DNA of 64,000 nucleotides from contig NW_025335873.1 in assembly GCF_004798865.1 (NCBI RefSeq), forward strand, positions 6,293,945-6,357,944, in the 5' to 3' direction. The position numbers and the translations under genes are program-made. This DNA comes from Varanus komodoensis. Lineage: Eukaryota > Chordata > Lepidosauria > Squamata > Varanidae. Below the pieces are notes generated by a model. It searched no databases. It was not told where the DNA came from and saw only the letters and a program-made list of their open reading frames with translations. Positions 11,755 through 22,345 of the stretch are shown piece after piece. The number at the start of each line of letters is the position of its first letter. Within the stretch, counting starts at the first letter, position 1.

Positions 11755-12110
11755 AAGAGCCCCTTCTCAAGGGGTGAATATGGGTTGAGTGTGGATTGTC
11801 ATTGCACCGTGGGTTGTTGGTGGAAACATGCACTATTGTGTTGTCTGAACCCAGCTGAGATAATGAACTATGGTGAGCAATGCAAAGTTCACAGCCCAAC
11901 AGGTCCTCTTCCTGGTTAGCAAGCCATGGCTTCTTAGCACTGCTGGGTTCCACCAAAAGATACGACATGGTGTTATCTTGCCGAGGGTGGCATGTTGTGG
12001 CACCCCATGGCTTCTTTTCCTGATGATTGTGTGAACCCAGACAATGTCACAAGCCAGCTGCCCCCCCCCCCCCACGGCTCACTGTGTTGTGAGAACCTTG
12101 CCAAAACATG
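11755..12110 (+). mobile_element. hAT-like non-autonomous DNA element, copy 2
   Basis: It contains TGTTGTCTGAACCCAG (about 11838-11853) and a diverged second copy near 12025-12040, plus CCATGGCTTCTT words repeated at about 11925 and 12005. The repeated GTCTGAACCCAG/CCATGG grammar links it to the other members of this family in the window. A run of about 14 C sits at 12061-12074. Boundaries are approximate. Confidence 0.45.
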
Positions 12111-12800
12111 ACCCTCTGCACCGAGACAGAATCTCTAAGATGTTCACCAGACGGGCTTCAAGTTCCCATTGCTGAGAGATATATTTCTGAGACCTAAACC
12201 TAAAACCCCCTGAGCTTCCAGCTGAAATAGGTCTGAAGTGTTGTCATCGTTGGGAAGCTGGACACAAATATCACTTTGGAATGCAAAAATCAGGGAAACA
12301 GAAAGACGGAACCATAACAAACTCGGATGCCTCCAAACTGTCCTTCCTCCAGAAAGGAATCCTCCCCACCCCCCGGACCATGCTACCCATCATGGAGCAC
12401 TGCAAAAGGGGCTTGGCTGGGGCAGCAAATTCATCTGAACAGATGCGCGGTGTTGCATGTTGCTATTCATCGACACGACAACAGGGGCACGGGAAAACAT
12501 GCTTCTTTTTGTCTTTCTATTGCAGTTTAACCCAGTGAGAACTGCCAGTTTGGGGTGGGGGACACAGGGGAGAGAAGAAGTGGTTTCACTGCAATGGATG
12601 CTGAAGGAGAGGAGGACACTGTGGCAACAAGCTCAAAATGCCTGCGAAGTAAATGGGTTAGGGGTGATAGCCACTCACACATCTGCCCGCAAGTTTGTGC
12701 CCTTCCTGGGGTCAGGACTCTGGGAGTGGTTATGATGCATGTCTGTACTTCCAGGCTGACCACCACACTCCATCTCTTTCTGCTGCCCAGGAAGGCTCCA
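12111..12800. other. Unassigned DNA
   Basis: No recognised element. Overlapping frames (12281-12914) have no domain or splice-site support. Confidence 0.35.
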
Positions 12801-12807
12801 TGCAGCT

Positions 12808-12933
12808 TTCCTCAACCTGGTGTCTGCCGGATGCTTTTGACTACAGTTCCCAGCATTCCTGACCACTGGCTGTGGTGGCTGCGGCTGGTGGGAGTTGATG
12901 TCTCAAAGGTGTGAGAGGCACCTGGTTGAGGAA
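12808..12933. mobile_element. Palindromic MITE-like DNA element
   Basis: The ends form inverted repeats: TTCCTCAACCTGGTG at 12808-12822 and CACCTGGTTGAGGAA at 12919-12933, with one mismatch. The interior is also partly self-complementary (ACTACAGTTCCCAGCATTCC against GGTGGGAGTTGATGTC). The layout matches the short palindromic hAT-type elements of amniotes whose ends read CCAACCTGGTG. Diverged relatives lie at 26.6, 37.8, 40.3 and 44.0 kb. Confidence 0.65.
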
Positions 12934-13185
12934 CACTGGTCCTGTGGACAGCTGGCTGAGCCTGAATAGGGAAAACAGTCCTAACCCTCATGCGCAGCTC
13001 TCAAGCGATGGCAACTCATGGCTCCATGTACCTTGCAGAGTTGTCAAAAGTCAATGTTTTTGAGTCCTCGCAGTGCAAAGTGTACATGTGGATGGAAAGC
13101 TGAGTCCCACTGAGTTTAATGGGGCTTTCTCTGGTAAACAACTGCAGGATGACAGCCTTGGAAAGATGGGGAGGGGGATAGAAGC

Positions 13186-13560
13186 TGGAAGCTGTTAATT
13201 AACTTGCACTGGGGGGAAAAGCCACACACAATTCATAATTATAAAAGGCAACAAGGACTTAATGAAGACATCTGTAGAAAGGGCATCACACGGGCCAGAA
13301 AGCACTTCACTCCATTAATTAGCCCCACAGAAATCAAACACCAGCACTGTTGCAAGCATCTCAGATGAAAGAAGATCGTCCTGGCTTTTATTTAAGTAGA
13401 AATGATGGGTGAAAACCAACAAAAACTGACAAGAAAGCAATAAAAACAGTTTTGGAACATAAGATTTTCTGTTTGGCCAATAATACAATCCATTTATCAC
13501 CCCAAAGTAATTGTGGGATTTTTCATTCTGTATTTTTTTTCTTTTTTAAGGAAAAGAAGA
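13186..13560. promoter_or_regulatory. Candidate conserved non-coding block, 13.2-13.6 kb
   Basis: A repeat-free AT-rich block with TTAATTAA (13195-13202), ATTAATTAG (13314-13322), several CAATAAAA/CCAATAAT words and a TTTATTTAAG motif. It has no coding frame of note. It resembles vertebrate conserved enhancers by composition; alignment is needed. Confidence 0.4.
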
Positions 13561-13659
13561 TCTGATGGCATCCCAGCCTGATCCATCCCTCCACCCACTA
13601 CCATCATTAGCTGGCGAGGGGTTAAATGAAGTGGGACAGAGGCCTCTGGCTGGACCGAG

Positions 13660-13780
13660 TTATTGCTTTGTTTATTTTCGAAAAACGCCATCCAAACTGG
13701 ATTTGCCTATTTCTAAATGGCTGCTTTGGGAAAGGTGGATGGGCATGTGCGAGCCGCTGATTTCAAATAAGGATTAGTGG
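13660..13780. promoter_or_regulatory. Possible extension of the 13-kb regulatory block
   Basis: TTGTTTATTTTCG (forkhead/HOX-like), CTATTTCTAAATGG (MEF2/SRF-like) and ATTTCAAAT words in a short repeat-free stretch. This is weak support based on motif density only. Confidence 0.25.
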
Positions 13781-14029
13781 GAGTTTTCTATTCCACCTTT
13801 CTCCATGGTGGTAACCTACCTGCTTGCAAATTCTTCTTGTTATTCAGACTACAGGACTGAAGGCACTGTACAGTGCAAATTTACACAGAAAGGGTCCCAT
13901 TGTGTTCCATGGGACTTTCTCTCAAATATGTGTGTAGCTGTACAGTTTAATATTTTCCGTATTTATTTGGAAGCGTGCAGGAGACTCTTTGTATCCCAGC
14001 AGTGTGTCTTGCTGCGTTCAGTGGGCAAG

Positions 14030-14215
14030 CACATTGCTTAGGGCAAGAACACGTGCTTTGCAGACGCTTAATTCCAAGGCCAGTTCTCCCATTCCTGTCT
14101 CTCCAGATGGGACTGGGAAAACTTTCTGGCCTAAAACTTGCCGATGATCACTCCAGACCATACTGAATTAGATAGACTGCGCATTTGATCGAAGGCCTCT
14201 TATGCTGTTTCTGCT
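14030..14215 (+). mobile_element. tRNA-derived SINE, degraded
   Basis: GGGCAAGAACACGTGCTTTGCAGACG followed by a diverged B-box-like TTCCAAGGCCAG, then CTCTCCAGATGGGACTGGGAAA and a GACCATACTGAATTAGATAGAC end. This is the order seen in a reptilian tRNA SINE with a less diverged member at 26115-26312. Confidence 0.5.
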
Positions 14216-14280
14216 TAATTCAACCTTTATTCTGAACCCTGAGGTCTAGAACTTTACTTTGCTTTTATCTGAAGGACAAT

Positions 14281-14406
14281 CAAGAGCCAGTGTGGTATAC
14301 TGGTGCTTGATAGAGACTTGGGAGAGCCAAGAGGAGCACCAGGGAAGCTGCCGTCGCTTTCTTGCACGAGCAAACCAAGGCAGATATAAATATAATAATA
14401 AATAAA
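14281..14406 (+). mobile_element. MIR-like SINE, degraded, copy 2
   Basis: It starts AGAGCCAGTGTGGTATACTGGT and GACTTGGGAGAG (tRNA-like head) and ends GCAGATATAAATATAATAATAAATAAA (tail). The middle is diverged or replaced compared with the copy at 46737-46999. Confidence 0.5.
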
Positions 14407-14409
14407 GGG

Positions 14410-15275
14410 CAATAAGAAATGGCTCAGTGGCAGAATGCCACTTTTTATGAAGACGACTCAGATGTCATCCCCTGTGCTCCAGTCCAAAAGACTGGAGTCG
14501 GAGAAAATAGGCAGTAGCACACAGCAGGAGTTTGCTTCGGTGTGAGGGCAGCTTTCGGAGAGAGCTGGCAGGGAGTGTGCAACTTGCATAGTGACCTCTA
14601 TGGCAAATGTTTACCTGAGCATGGCCTGGCACACATTTTCCAAAAAAAAGCAGAAAAGGCCCACTGCTCATCCAGCTGCTGTACAGGTGGGAGAAACCCG
14701 TCCACAGCAGTTTCTCCCTTCTGCAAGATCTGCAAGTGACAAGCAAGCCCTGGAAGAAGACAAGGCCGGCGCCGTGAATTGCAGCTGGCGCTCTGTTCTG
14801 GCTGCAGCAGCTCATTCCTGCCGCAAAGGGTGGGCCTCCCTCCTGCTTCCTAATGACTTGAACGACTTCTGCATCAGATGGGTTTTTTGATGAGTTCCTT
14901 TTGTGCGGCTGCGAAGCCTTCCAGCGATTGAAAAGCTTGCCTCCCTGTGCCCCAGTTGGCATGAGAAGAGACTCTGCAGATGCCTGCCCTTCACTTTGTT
15001 GCAGCCCTGGCTCCCTCTACCTGTCCAAAGGCACCTGGTCCTGCCGCCCCCCCCCCCCCCCCGCCACTGCCAGCACTTGAAGACACCTGCCTCCATCCAT
15101 TCTGCTCCATTCTGGCCAGATTAGTTGCCATAGTGTGCTCTCAGCTCAGGGTGGGAGGGAGGGAAGGGGTTAGTACTGGAGGAAAGTCCAGGCCTATGAC
15201 AGAGAACTGTCACAGCCAAAGGGGTGGAGAGAACAGTCTGACAAAGGCCCGTTCTGAGCCACATGGCTTGGAAGC
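14410..15275. other. Unassigned DNA with a poly-C run
   Basis: No gene or repeat is assigned. A run of C of about 16 bases lies at 15047-15062. The 165-aa minus-strand frame (14465-14962) has no recognisable domain. Confidence 0.35.
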
Positions 15276-15277
15276 TA

Positions 15278-15690
15278 GAAACATAGAAACAGAGTGCCTA
15301 CCATGTGCACGTCCAGCCTGTCTTTGTCCAGCCTCACCGATGGGGCCTCAACCACCTCCCGTGGAAGCCCATTCCATACCCTCGGGGTCCTAACTGGCAG
15401 GAAGTGCTTCCTGGCATCCACCTGACTCTTGGCTCCCTGAGCTTTGCTCCGTTGGAGCGTGTCCCGCCCTCCACTGCAGGGGGGGAAAGGTCATGGCCCA
15501 CCTCTGCATGGCACCCGCTCACATAACTGCATGCCACTGACGGTTCCCCTCTGAGTCTCCTCCTCTCCAGGCTGAAAAGCCCCAGCTCCCACAGCCTCTC
15601 CCTCATAGGGCTTCCCCTGCAAACCAGCCACCATCCCAGGGGCCCTTTGCTGCACCGATTCCAACCTGGCTATATCCCCCTTGTAAGAGT
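15278..15690 (-). mobile_element. CR1 LINE 3' end, copy 3 (internally deleted)
   Basis: It has the minus-strand CR1 ORF2 end (RDIARLESVQQRAPGMVAGLQ, LRELGLF and RTRSNGAKLREPR motifs) and the ACATAGAAACAGAG terminus. Compared with copies 2 and 12 it lacks most of the 3' UTR: the terminal repeat joins directly to the segment at ACCATGTGCACG. Confidence 0.85.
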
Positions 15691-15705
15691 GACTGACAAG
15701 GGAGC

Positions 15706-15850
15706 AAAGCATGGAATCATAGCAGGGCAGAGCTGGAAGGGACCAATAAAGCCTTCAGGTCCAGCGCCTGCCCAGTATGGGGCTCCAACTTCAAGCGTCC
15801 TTAACAGGCAGATGTCCAGCTGCATCTTGCTTGCCCCCACCCCGCAAAGT
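15706..15850 (-). mobile_element. Older CR1 subfamily 3' end
   Basis: It has the minus-strand pattern AATCATAG, AGAGCTGGAAGGGACC, TCCAGCGCCTGCCCAGT and CAGATGTCCAGCTGCATCTTG, typical of the other CR1 branch whose 3' end reads GATTCTATGATT. It abuts copy 3 almost directly, in the same orientation. Confidence 0.65.
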
Positions 15851-16265
15851 CGTGGGATCTTTTCTCATATTGCGGTAACACTCAGGAAGTGTCAGAAGCA
15901 TGAGCAGAGTTGAATCACTATGGACCAGTTGTGTTTGGTTCCAAAGAGAAACTGGAACCAAAGAACATGGAAGCCACTCTTTTGGAGGTAACAATGTGCC
16001 TGCAGACTTCCTAGTACAACCAGGAATCTCCCCCTAATATTCGAGTGGACTCCCCTTCCTATATCTTAAGCCTGTTCCTGCCGCTCTTGCACACCCATTT
16101 ACACCAGAATACAGAAACACATAACAGGCAGGCTTTCTGGAGTTTGACTTTAGAAGTTGTTTCCAAGGCTAAACTCCACCTTGAAATCCAAAGAAGGAAT
16201 TAAAATAGAATCCTCTAAGCATGTGCTGATCACCACATCTCTGGCTAAATTCCCCACACTTTTTA
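15851..16265. other. Unassigned DNA
   Basis: Nothing recognisable; no open frame of interest. Confidence 0.35.
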
Positions 16266-16269
16266 AATT

Positions 16270-16372
16270 GAAACACTGAGACAGAGCGAGTCAGAAGGGG
16301 CCTCCTGGGCCATCTAGTCTGACCCCCGGCTCCGGCCAGATCCTCTCATGACACGCCTACCATGTGCATGCT
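16270..16372 (-). mobile_element. CR1 LINE 3' terminus, copy 4
   Basis: About 100 bp containing only the 3' UTR of the main CR1 subfamily in this window: ACAGAGCGAGTCAGAAGGGG, CCATCTAGTCTGACCCCCGG and CATGACACGCC. It is severely 5'-truncated. Confidence 0.8.
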
Positions 16373-16639
16373 GAATGTTTAAAGGAAGCATTTTCTGGCC
16401 AGGAGGGCTTGGCTTCCCCTGACGTCTTAGCCCCCTCATTGTGGCTTCTCTAGCCTGTGCTTTTCCTGCCCAATAAGCAATGCCTTGTGGGTGGGTTGCG
16501 ACCAGCGTGCATTCAGCACGGAGAAGGAAAGGGCAGGAGAATAAGCCTGGCCAGGGAAGGCTGAGCTTCCCTCAGGGCCAGCTCTGTCTGGGTTGGGCTC
16601 ACGCCAGACAGGGTTGTAGCCACCGATCAGACATAGCCA

Positions 16640-16925
16640 GGTTAATGAGCATATTATTCTGAGCCTTGACAAAGCCGGGAGAGCAAGGGGAGCGGATGGA
16701 CAGTTGTGGGCTCTAAATGATCCGCCGTAATTAGCTGGCCCGTGCAAAAAGGAAGCTCAGCGTAATTGCTTCGAATAATGTCTCGCCGGCTGGATCCGTT
16801 CTGCGGCACGCTACGAGCTACACACACCCCATTCTCCCCTTCCCTGTGTCATTTCTCATTTCATTCTTCCCCAGATTTGATTGCCTCGTCTTGGAGGCTA
16901 CGGTTGCTAGGGCAACACCACGGAG
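16640..16925. promoter_or_regulatory. Candidate regulatory block with CpGs and an X-box-like site
   Basis: It contains TAATTA (16728-16733), TAATTGC (16763-16769), ATAATG and several retained CpGs (CCGCCG, TCGCCGG, GCGGCACGC, TACGAGC). A 14-bp X-box-like palindrome GTTGCTAGGGCAAC follows at 16903-16916; the RFX consensus is close to GTTGCCATGGCAAC. Retained CpGs beside homeodomain cores suggest constraint, but conservation was not measured. Confidence 0.4.
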
Positions 16926-17365
16926 CCATTATGTTTATGCAATGGATGTCTCCCCCCACCCCAAAGGACTGGCTATTTGACTGCCCAGTCCTTCTCCCTT
17001 GCTCCCTTTCCCAGTTATTCAGGCATTATCTTTTGGCTTCCTCTTGGAAGACCATGGATCATGGAGATAGCATAAGCTCTGTGCGTGAGATCTCCATGTT
17101 TAGCTCCTGCCAGGGGTCTCTGCCAGAGGCCCCAGAGAACTGGCTTTGAGAGCCACTGCAGAACAAAATGCATCCTGCTGGGTCCATTCCTGCTTTTAAT
17201 ACAGGAATCTGAGGCCTGAAGGCAGGAGAAGGGGTCGCCGGAGAAAAGTTACTGACCATTAAGGATAGCCATTAACAACACAGCAAAGCAATTGACAGCT
17301 TGCCTTGCTTTCCAGCTCCCTCTTTGGTCATGGGGAGAAACCAGAGGCTGGACTGGGCAGATCCA
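16926..17365. other. Unassigned DNA
   Basis: No element is recognised. The 127-aa plus-strand frame (16766-17149) crosses the CpG-retaining block and has no protein signature. Confidence 0.35.
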
Positions 17366-17367
17366 GC

Positions 17368-17480
17368 AGGGTCTGAAATAAGAATCCTGCTGGATGAGAC
17401 TGAATGGCCATCTCGTCCAGCACCCTGGTTCTCACAGGGGACAGCCAGATGGGTCTGGTGAAAACCTCCTTCTGCTGGTG
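17368..17480 (-). mobile_element. CR1/L3-like 3' end fragment
   Basis: It has AATCCTGCTGGATGAGACTG, AATGGCCATCTCGTCCAGC, CCTGGTTCTCACAG and CCAGATG words in the order of a widespread reptilian repeat of the CR1/L3 group. A related, longer copy is at 44490-44935. Confidence 0.55.
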
Positions 17481-18860
17481 TTCAGGTAGTGACACGTCAC
17501 CTCTGAACCCATGGAGTCATCATGATTTGTTGCTGTTCATAAATCCATACTTTACGAATCCTTTTTCAAAGCCACCTTAGATATGGCTGTCATCATATTT
17601 GATGAGATGGATTGTACAAATTAGGTGTGGTGTTGAGCCTTGATTGGGTTCAAAGGGCTACCATTACCCACTTTGGGGTCTGCTACAGACAGGTGTCCTT
17701 CCAACTACTCCTACAAGAAGGCAGTCCTCAACAGAAGAAAGGTTTTTGGGCTCTTGAAGATGCTCCTCTTACTCTCCATTTTCATTATCCCAAGATTACA
17801 GGTCAGAAACGGGATAATATTTCCACTATCCAAAGCCATGGGACCCCAGAAGGAACGCTGGCAGTTAAGGGAGTGCCAGAGAATTCTCAGTATGGTAACC
17901 AAATGATATCTCCCAGAATTCTCTGAGAGAAGGCATGACAGTTTAATTCAGGCCTGGAGTCTGGACATATCTCAGCATGGCCCTTGGGAGCAGATGCCTC
18001 TCCGGTTCTACTTGGGTCAACAGGTCGCCATTTTACAAGTCAACAAGTCACCATTTTACATGACTTAAGGCGTTTATGCTAAAATGGCATGCATTTTACT
18101 TGCATAAGGCTCCAGGTTGCTGTACCTAGGGCATTAAATGTCGGCTATCAGCCCCTTGATATTGCTGCCAGGTATACCTGGGAGTGTGTGACCATCGTAG
18201 CTGGTCTCCGAAATGTGGAGCTGCCCCTACTTAAACTTCCACTTATCCTTACATTGATAAAAGAACCTGGAAAAAGAAACCAGAGTGGATTTCCCAGAGA
18301 TCTTTGCAAGCCCACCCTGCTGAATCATGTCCCATCCTCGGCACATTCTCAGCCCAGCTTTTCGGATCTCCAGCGATGTCTGCTGTGAAGAGCGAGCAGG
18401 GTTGTGCCTGCAGCTACGCCCCCTTCTCCTCTCTCTCCCCACCCAGTCATCTGCTCCTGGATGGATGAGATCTTTGGGCCCTGCGAGGATGCAGGGGGAA
18501 GGAGATGAAAGATACTGTTTTTCAGGTGGAATAGCTTCCAAAATGGTACATTTGCTTTCAAAGCGCTGTTTGGAATGCATATGAACTGCTGCCTGCGGCT
18601 AAGAGAAACAAAGCCATTACAGTTCAGATAGCAGTGTGGCTTTTTTTGTTTTTTGTTTTTTTTAACCAAATGATTCAGTCTTTCCCTTCTAGCTCTGAGC
18701 AACGAGAGTGGGAAAGAACTTAGGTGTTGCATGTTCGGAATACTTTGCCCCCGTTCGGATCCTGCTGCAGGGCAAATTTGAGCTTCCTGCTCTATTTAAT
18801 TGTGCTTAGGAAAGTCATTCCAGCTCTGGGGACCAGAAGGCCTCTATCAACACTTCTGCC
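17481..18860. other. Unassigned DNA with a short direct repeat
   Basis: No repeat family is recognised. A diverged 23-bp direct duplication (GTCAACAGGTCGCCATTTTAC then GTCAACAAGTCACCATTTTAC) sits at 18015-18060. The stretch 18530-18640 is AT-rich and could be regulatory, but support is too weak to list separately. Confidence 0.4.
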
Positions 18861-18873
18861 TCTTCCCTCTCCC

Positions 18874-18875
<2 letters not shown>

Positions 18876-18911
<36 letters not shown>
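18876..18911 (+). repeat. (TC)n microsatellite
   Basis: About 17 uninterrupted TC units. Confidence 0.95.
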
Positions 18912-18912
<1 letters not shown>

Positions 18913-19925
18913 CCACCACAACTGAGATGATATTGTTCAGTATGGCGACTAAAGGCAATGCATATGTATCAGAACAGTCTACTGCCAAAGATTCACCAGA
19001 GGCCTACTTTACGGAGTTACCGGCACCTGGCAAAAACTTTCCTTTGGCACCATCTAGACTATTTATGTTATATATATAAATATATACTGAGGTAGGTTTT
19101 GTCTTTATTTAATGATTTTATTGGGGTTTTGTTTTCGGATTTATTATGATATTTGAATTGCATTGTTCTATTAATGCTCTTTGTTGGTTTTATAGTGTCA
19201 TGGCTGCCTGGAGAGCAACCTGCTGACAGGCAGCTTTTAAGCAAATGACCATACAAACAAATGAAGGCTATGCACCACTGTTTTGCCCATGGCATTATGA
19301 GCAGTTGAGGGAAATGCACCAGGGCCACTAAAGGCTGCTTTGCACGTGGAACGACCGTGAAGGAGAGGACACATAAGTTGTGAATGTGGGTGGCCAGGTT
19401 CTTCGCACCTGTATTTCTGGGTACTGTTCTGTTTTGTGACTCACACCTTGTAACAAACTCTCCCTGAACAGGTTCATGAAATTAAGTATAAGAATTTCGA
19501 ATGAAGCTTGTGCCGTGTACGCAAATTCTATATTTTTAACAGATGCATCTATAAAGGGGTTTTTTTTGGTGATGGGGAGGGTGAGTATCCTCTTCTCTCC
19601 CGTAATCCAAATTGGCTTCCTTCTTGTCTAAGTTACCTCTCCACTAGCCTTTCCCCTTTTTCTTTTTCCAGCATCCGCTTTAATTTCCTTGAATACTTTT
19701 CTGCCTGCCTGCTGTGCTTGTCCGCTTGGACAGCTCTAGTTCTCTTTATCACTATTGGTTTAACCCACTTGTTGCCGTACCCACTGGTGCTGAAAGAATA
19801 TTTTCCTTCTGTATCTGCAAACACAGACTCCTGTGCAAAGAAATGGACTTGCTCTTATTGCAATGCTATAGGCGTTGTCACTTGGGACAACTGCAGCTTA
19901 GTGGCAGCAAACACTGGGGTAAAAG
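18912..19925. other. Unassigned DNA
   Basis: No supported feature. The 156-aa plus-strand frame (19508-19978) is hydrophobic and runs into the A/T-rich start of the following repeat, with no recognisable family. Confidence 0.35.
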
Positions 19926-19930
19926 ACAGT

Positions 19931-20032
19931 CCAATATTTATTTTATTTTATTTTATTATTATTTATTTATTTATTTAGGAGGCTTCTATGCCGCCCCATT
20001 CGCCAAAGCCTCGGGGAGGCTCACAATATAGG
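19931..20032 (+). mobile_element. Unclassified squamate repeat, 5' start fragment
   Basis: A TTTATTT tract followed by TTCTATGCCGCCCCATTCGCC, AAAGCCTCGGGGAGGCTCACAAT. This is the common start of a large unclassified interspersed repeat whose later parts are seen at 28.5, 35.1 and 58.7 kb. It breaks off after about 100 bp. Confidence 0.5.
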
Positions 20033-20540
20033 TATAGCTCTGTTTGGTGTCATGTTACTGAGTCTGAAAATAATTCTGTGCTTTGCTGGGTCCTCGGAGC
20101 CAGATCTGGATCTGAGATGGTCTTGTGGAAGGCAGTGTGAATAGGAAAGGAGAAACAAGTCCACAAGGCTTGACCTCAGCTTAAGCACCTGCCCTTGGTG
20201 GAAGCCCAGCTTGCCATCTGCCCTGAGCCTCCTCAAGCATCCCTGCCTTCTTTTGCATCTGGAGTGGTCATCAGGCGCAATCAGCACGGACAGCGCATGC
20301 TTGTGGTACACCTGCAAGAGTGACTGAGGGCAGTAACCACAACATACTACCAGTCGCACAATACCACTACTACCATATTACTCCAACTTTTGCAAATCCC
20401 AAAGAAAGATCCAGTTATGCATGCAAATCAGAGTTTGGATCCATACCTAGTCATCTTAGAGAACCCCCATTGAAATCCATGGGACTTAGACTAACTGGGC
20501 TTAGTTTGTCCTATTGATTTGTTTTGGTCAATTCTAAATG
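20033..20540. other. Unassigned DNA
   Basis: No supported feature. Confidence 0.3.
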
Positions 20541-20759
20541 TGAATAAGTCTCAATCCAAGTCTAGAAGCTATGGCATTTAAAGACGGGATTTATTTCCAG
20601 GATTAAAGATTGGCTTCCCTCTGGCTTTACATGAATTTGGCAGAAGGTCGTGCTTCTCTGAATAATCATCTTGTAAAACGTTGTGAAAGTGATCCCGAAA
20701 GAGAAGTGGCACCACTATTTTGGGGTTAGTGATGGGTGAGTGATGTCACCTTTACTGTG

Positions 20760-20960
20760 TCACTTATTCCAGTTAATTTCTGAACAGGCGGGCTGCTTAA
20801 TGCCCCTGTAGTTTTTGTATTAACAAGAAATGACTGCATCTTCTGATTTGCATGAAAAAACTGCCTGACCTACAGAGTCAAAAGGGCATCAAGGCCAACA
20901 TTTATTAATCACTGAAATTGGAAGCCACGAGGAAACACCTTAAATATATGGCGCCGCATC
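20760..20960. promoter_or_regulatory. Candidate regulatory block with POU octamer
   Basis: A perfect octamer ATTTGCAT (20846-20853) in an AT-rich repeat-free stretch that also has TTAATTTC and TTATTAATC words. Octamers bind POU factors. Functional status is inferred from motif and composition only. Confidence 0.3.
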
Positions 20961-21169
20961 AGCCTGCCCCTACTTGGCGTCCTTCAGAAGCTTTGGATCG
21001 CAATGAATACAATTCCCAGACTGCACAAGGAAGTCTATCCCAGACTGTTAGGGATAGACTTTGGGCTGAATGAAGGGGAAACAAAATGCCAGAAATGCCG
21101 TTGGTGGCAAACCTCTTGGCATCTGCTCCAAGCGTGATTTGGCCAGGGCTGAGGGCAGCTGGAGCGGAA

Positions 21170-21615
21170 GTTGGTGATGCAACACCCTTGGGAAATAAAG
21201 ATGGTGATACCTCGGGAAGGTTCACACCATGCAACAAGCCGGGGTGGTTTTCGTGCAGGATGGTCTGTTGCATTGTCTGAAGCCCATTGTGGTGTTTCAG
21301 CATGGTATGTCCAGTTTTCATAAGCCATGATACGGAACAACGGTCTTTTCAATGGTTTCTGCGCTTCACCATGGTTCCTCTGAGCATCCAAAGCTGGCCT
21401 TACTGTTCCCACAGTCCTGGTATGTGGCTACCACAGAGTGCCCTAGCAAGAGTGGCTGAAGCTACAGGGATTGAATTTCAGGAGTGGTGGCTGATGGGAT
21501 ACATGCCATGAGTGGGAGGACTAAGTGAGGAGGGTGGAAACTACACAAGCATAGAAACCACATGATCATCTGTCAGGCATACCAAGGCAAAATGCAGCAT
21601 GCTGGAAACCATGCA
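21170..21615 (+). mobile_element. hAT-like non-autonomous DNA element, copy 3
   Basis: It shares word order with the 53.75-54.22 kb copy: GGTCTGTTG.ATT.TCTGAA, CATGGTATGT, AACCATGAT-like, ATGGTTTCTG, CACCATGG, TCCTGGT.TG..GT.ACCACAGA, AGAGTGGC, then GGAAAC.AC and CACATGATC. Two copies colinear over about 400 bp establish a dispersed family even without a library. Confidence 0.6.
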
Positions 21616-21617
21616 GG

Positions 21618-21945
21618 GCTGCTTCATAGAGTCACCAAAGTATAGAGTTGGGCAGAGGCCCATCGGGTCCAACCTTTTGTTCAGTGCAGGATCATTCCTC
21701 TCATAAGACTGCCCAGGTGCATCTTGAATGCCTCCAGTGCGGAAGAGCCCACCACCTCCCTAGGGTGCGGGTTCCATTGCCAGATGGCTCCAACAGCCAG
21801 GAACACCTAACGCTTAGGAAGTTCTTCCTGATGTTCAGCCAGAACCTGGCTTCCTGGAACCTGAGCCTGTCATTCTGTGCCCTGAGCCATGGGGCGACTG
21901 AGACGAGATCCTGGCCCTCCTCTGTATGACAACCCTTTTCCAAGG
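21618..21945 (-). mobile_element. Older CR1 subfamily 3' portion
   Basis: On the minus strand it reads as the 3' end of CR1 ORF2 and its UTR. Plus-strand landmarks are CATAGAGTCACCAAAGTA, GGGTCCAACC, AGTGCAGGATC, GAAGAGCCCACCACCTCCCT, AGGAAGTTCTTCCTGATGTT and GATCCTGGCCCTCCTCTGTA. All are typical of the GATTCTATGATT-ended CR1 branch. Confidence 0.8.
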
Positions 21946-22016
21946 TGTGAAACCAGCTCTAGTCCTGATCTGTGCTTCACTTTGCAACATGCTGACCTAG
22001 CTTGGGAATCCATATT

Positions 22017-22062
22017 TAGAAGAAGAAGAAGAACAAGAGGGAGGGAGGGAGGGAGGGAGGTC
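22017..22062 (+). repeat. (AGA)n / (GGGA)n simple repeat
   Basis: About four AGA units followed by five or six GGGA units. Confidence 0.9.
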
Positions 22063-22214
22063 CTCCTATTAATGCCCGGCAAGTTTCTGAGCGTGCCTGT
22101 ACAATGCGGGTGCGGAGGGGGATGTGCTGTGGAAAAGGTCCAGAGAAGAGCAGATAAGGGTGTCCTGAGTCTAGAGAAGAAGACAGTGATGGAAAGGCAC
22201 TGTGAAGCTCCCAT

Positions 22215-22345
22215 AGAGCCTGAAATGCCTGATTCTACCTAGGCTAAGCAGGGCCGCGCTTGGTTGAGATCTGGATGGGTGACTTAAACGCTGTGAACCA
22301 TCCAGAGAGCTTTGGCTAGAGGTGGTATAGAAATATGGTGATGGG
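22215..22345 (+). mobile_element. 5S rRNA-derived SINE, copy 1
   Basis: The core CTGATTCTACCTAGGCTAAG, CAGGGCCGCGCTTGGTTGAG and ATCTGGATGGGTGAC corresponds to the internal promoter region of vertebrate 5S rRNA (known sequence GCTAAGCAGGGTCGGGCCTG, then TTAGTACTTGGATGGGAGAC). The 3' part leaves the 5S sequence and ends in TATAGAAATATGGTG. This is a SINE3-type element and not a functional 5S gene: both the 5' domain and the 3' end of 5S are diverged or absent. Confidence 0.75.
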
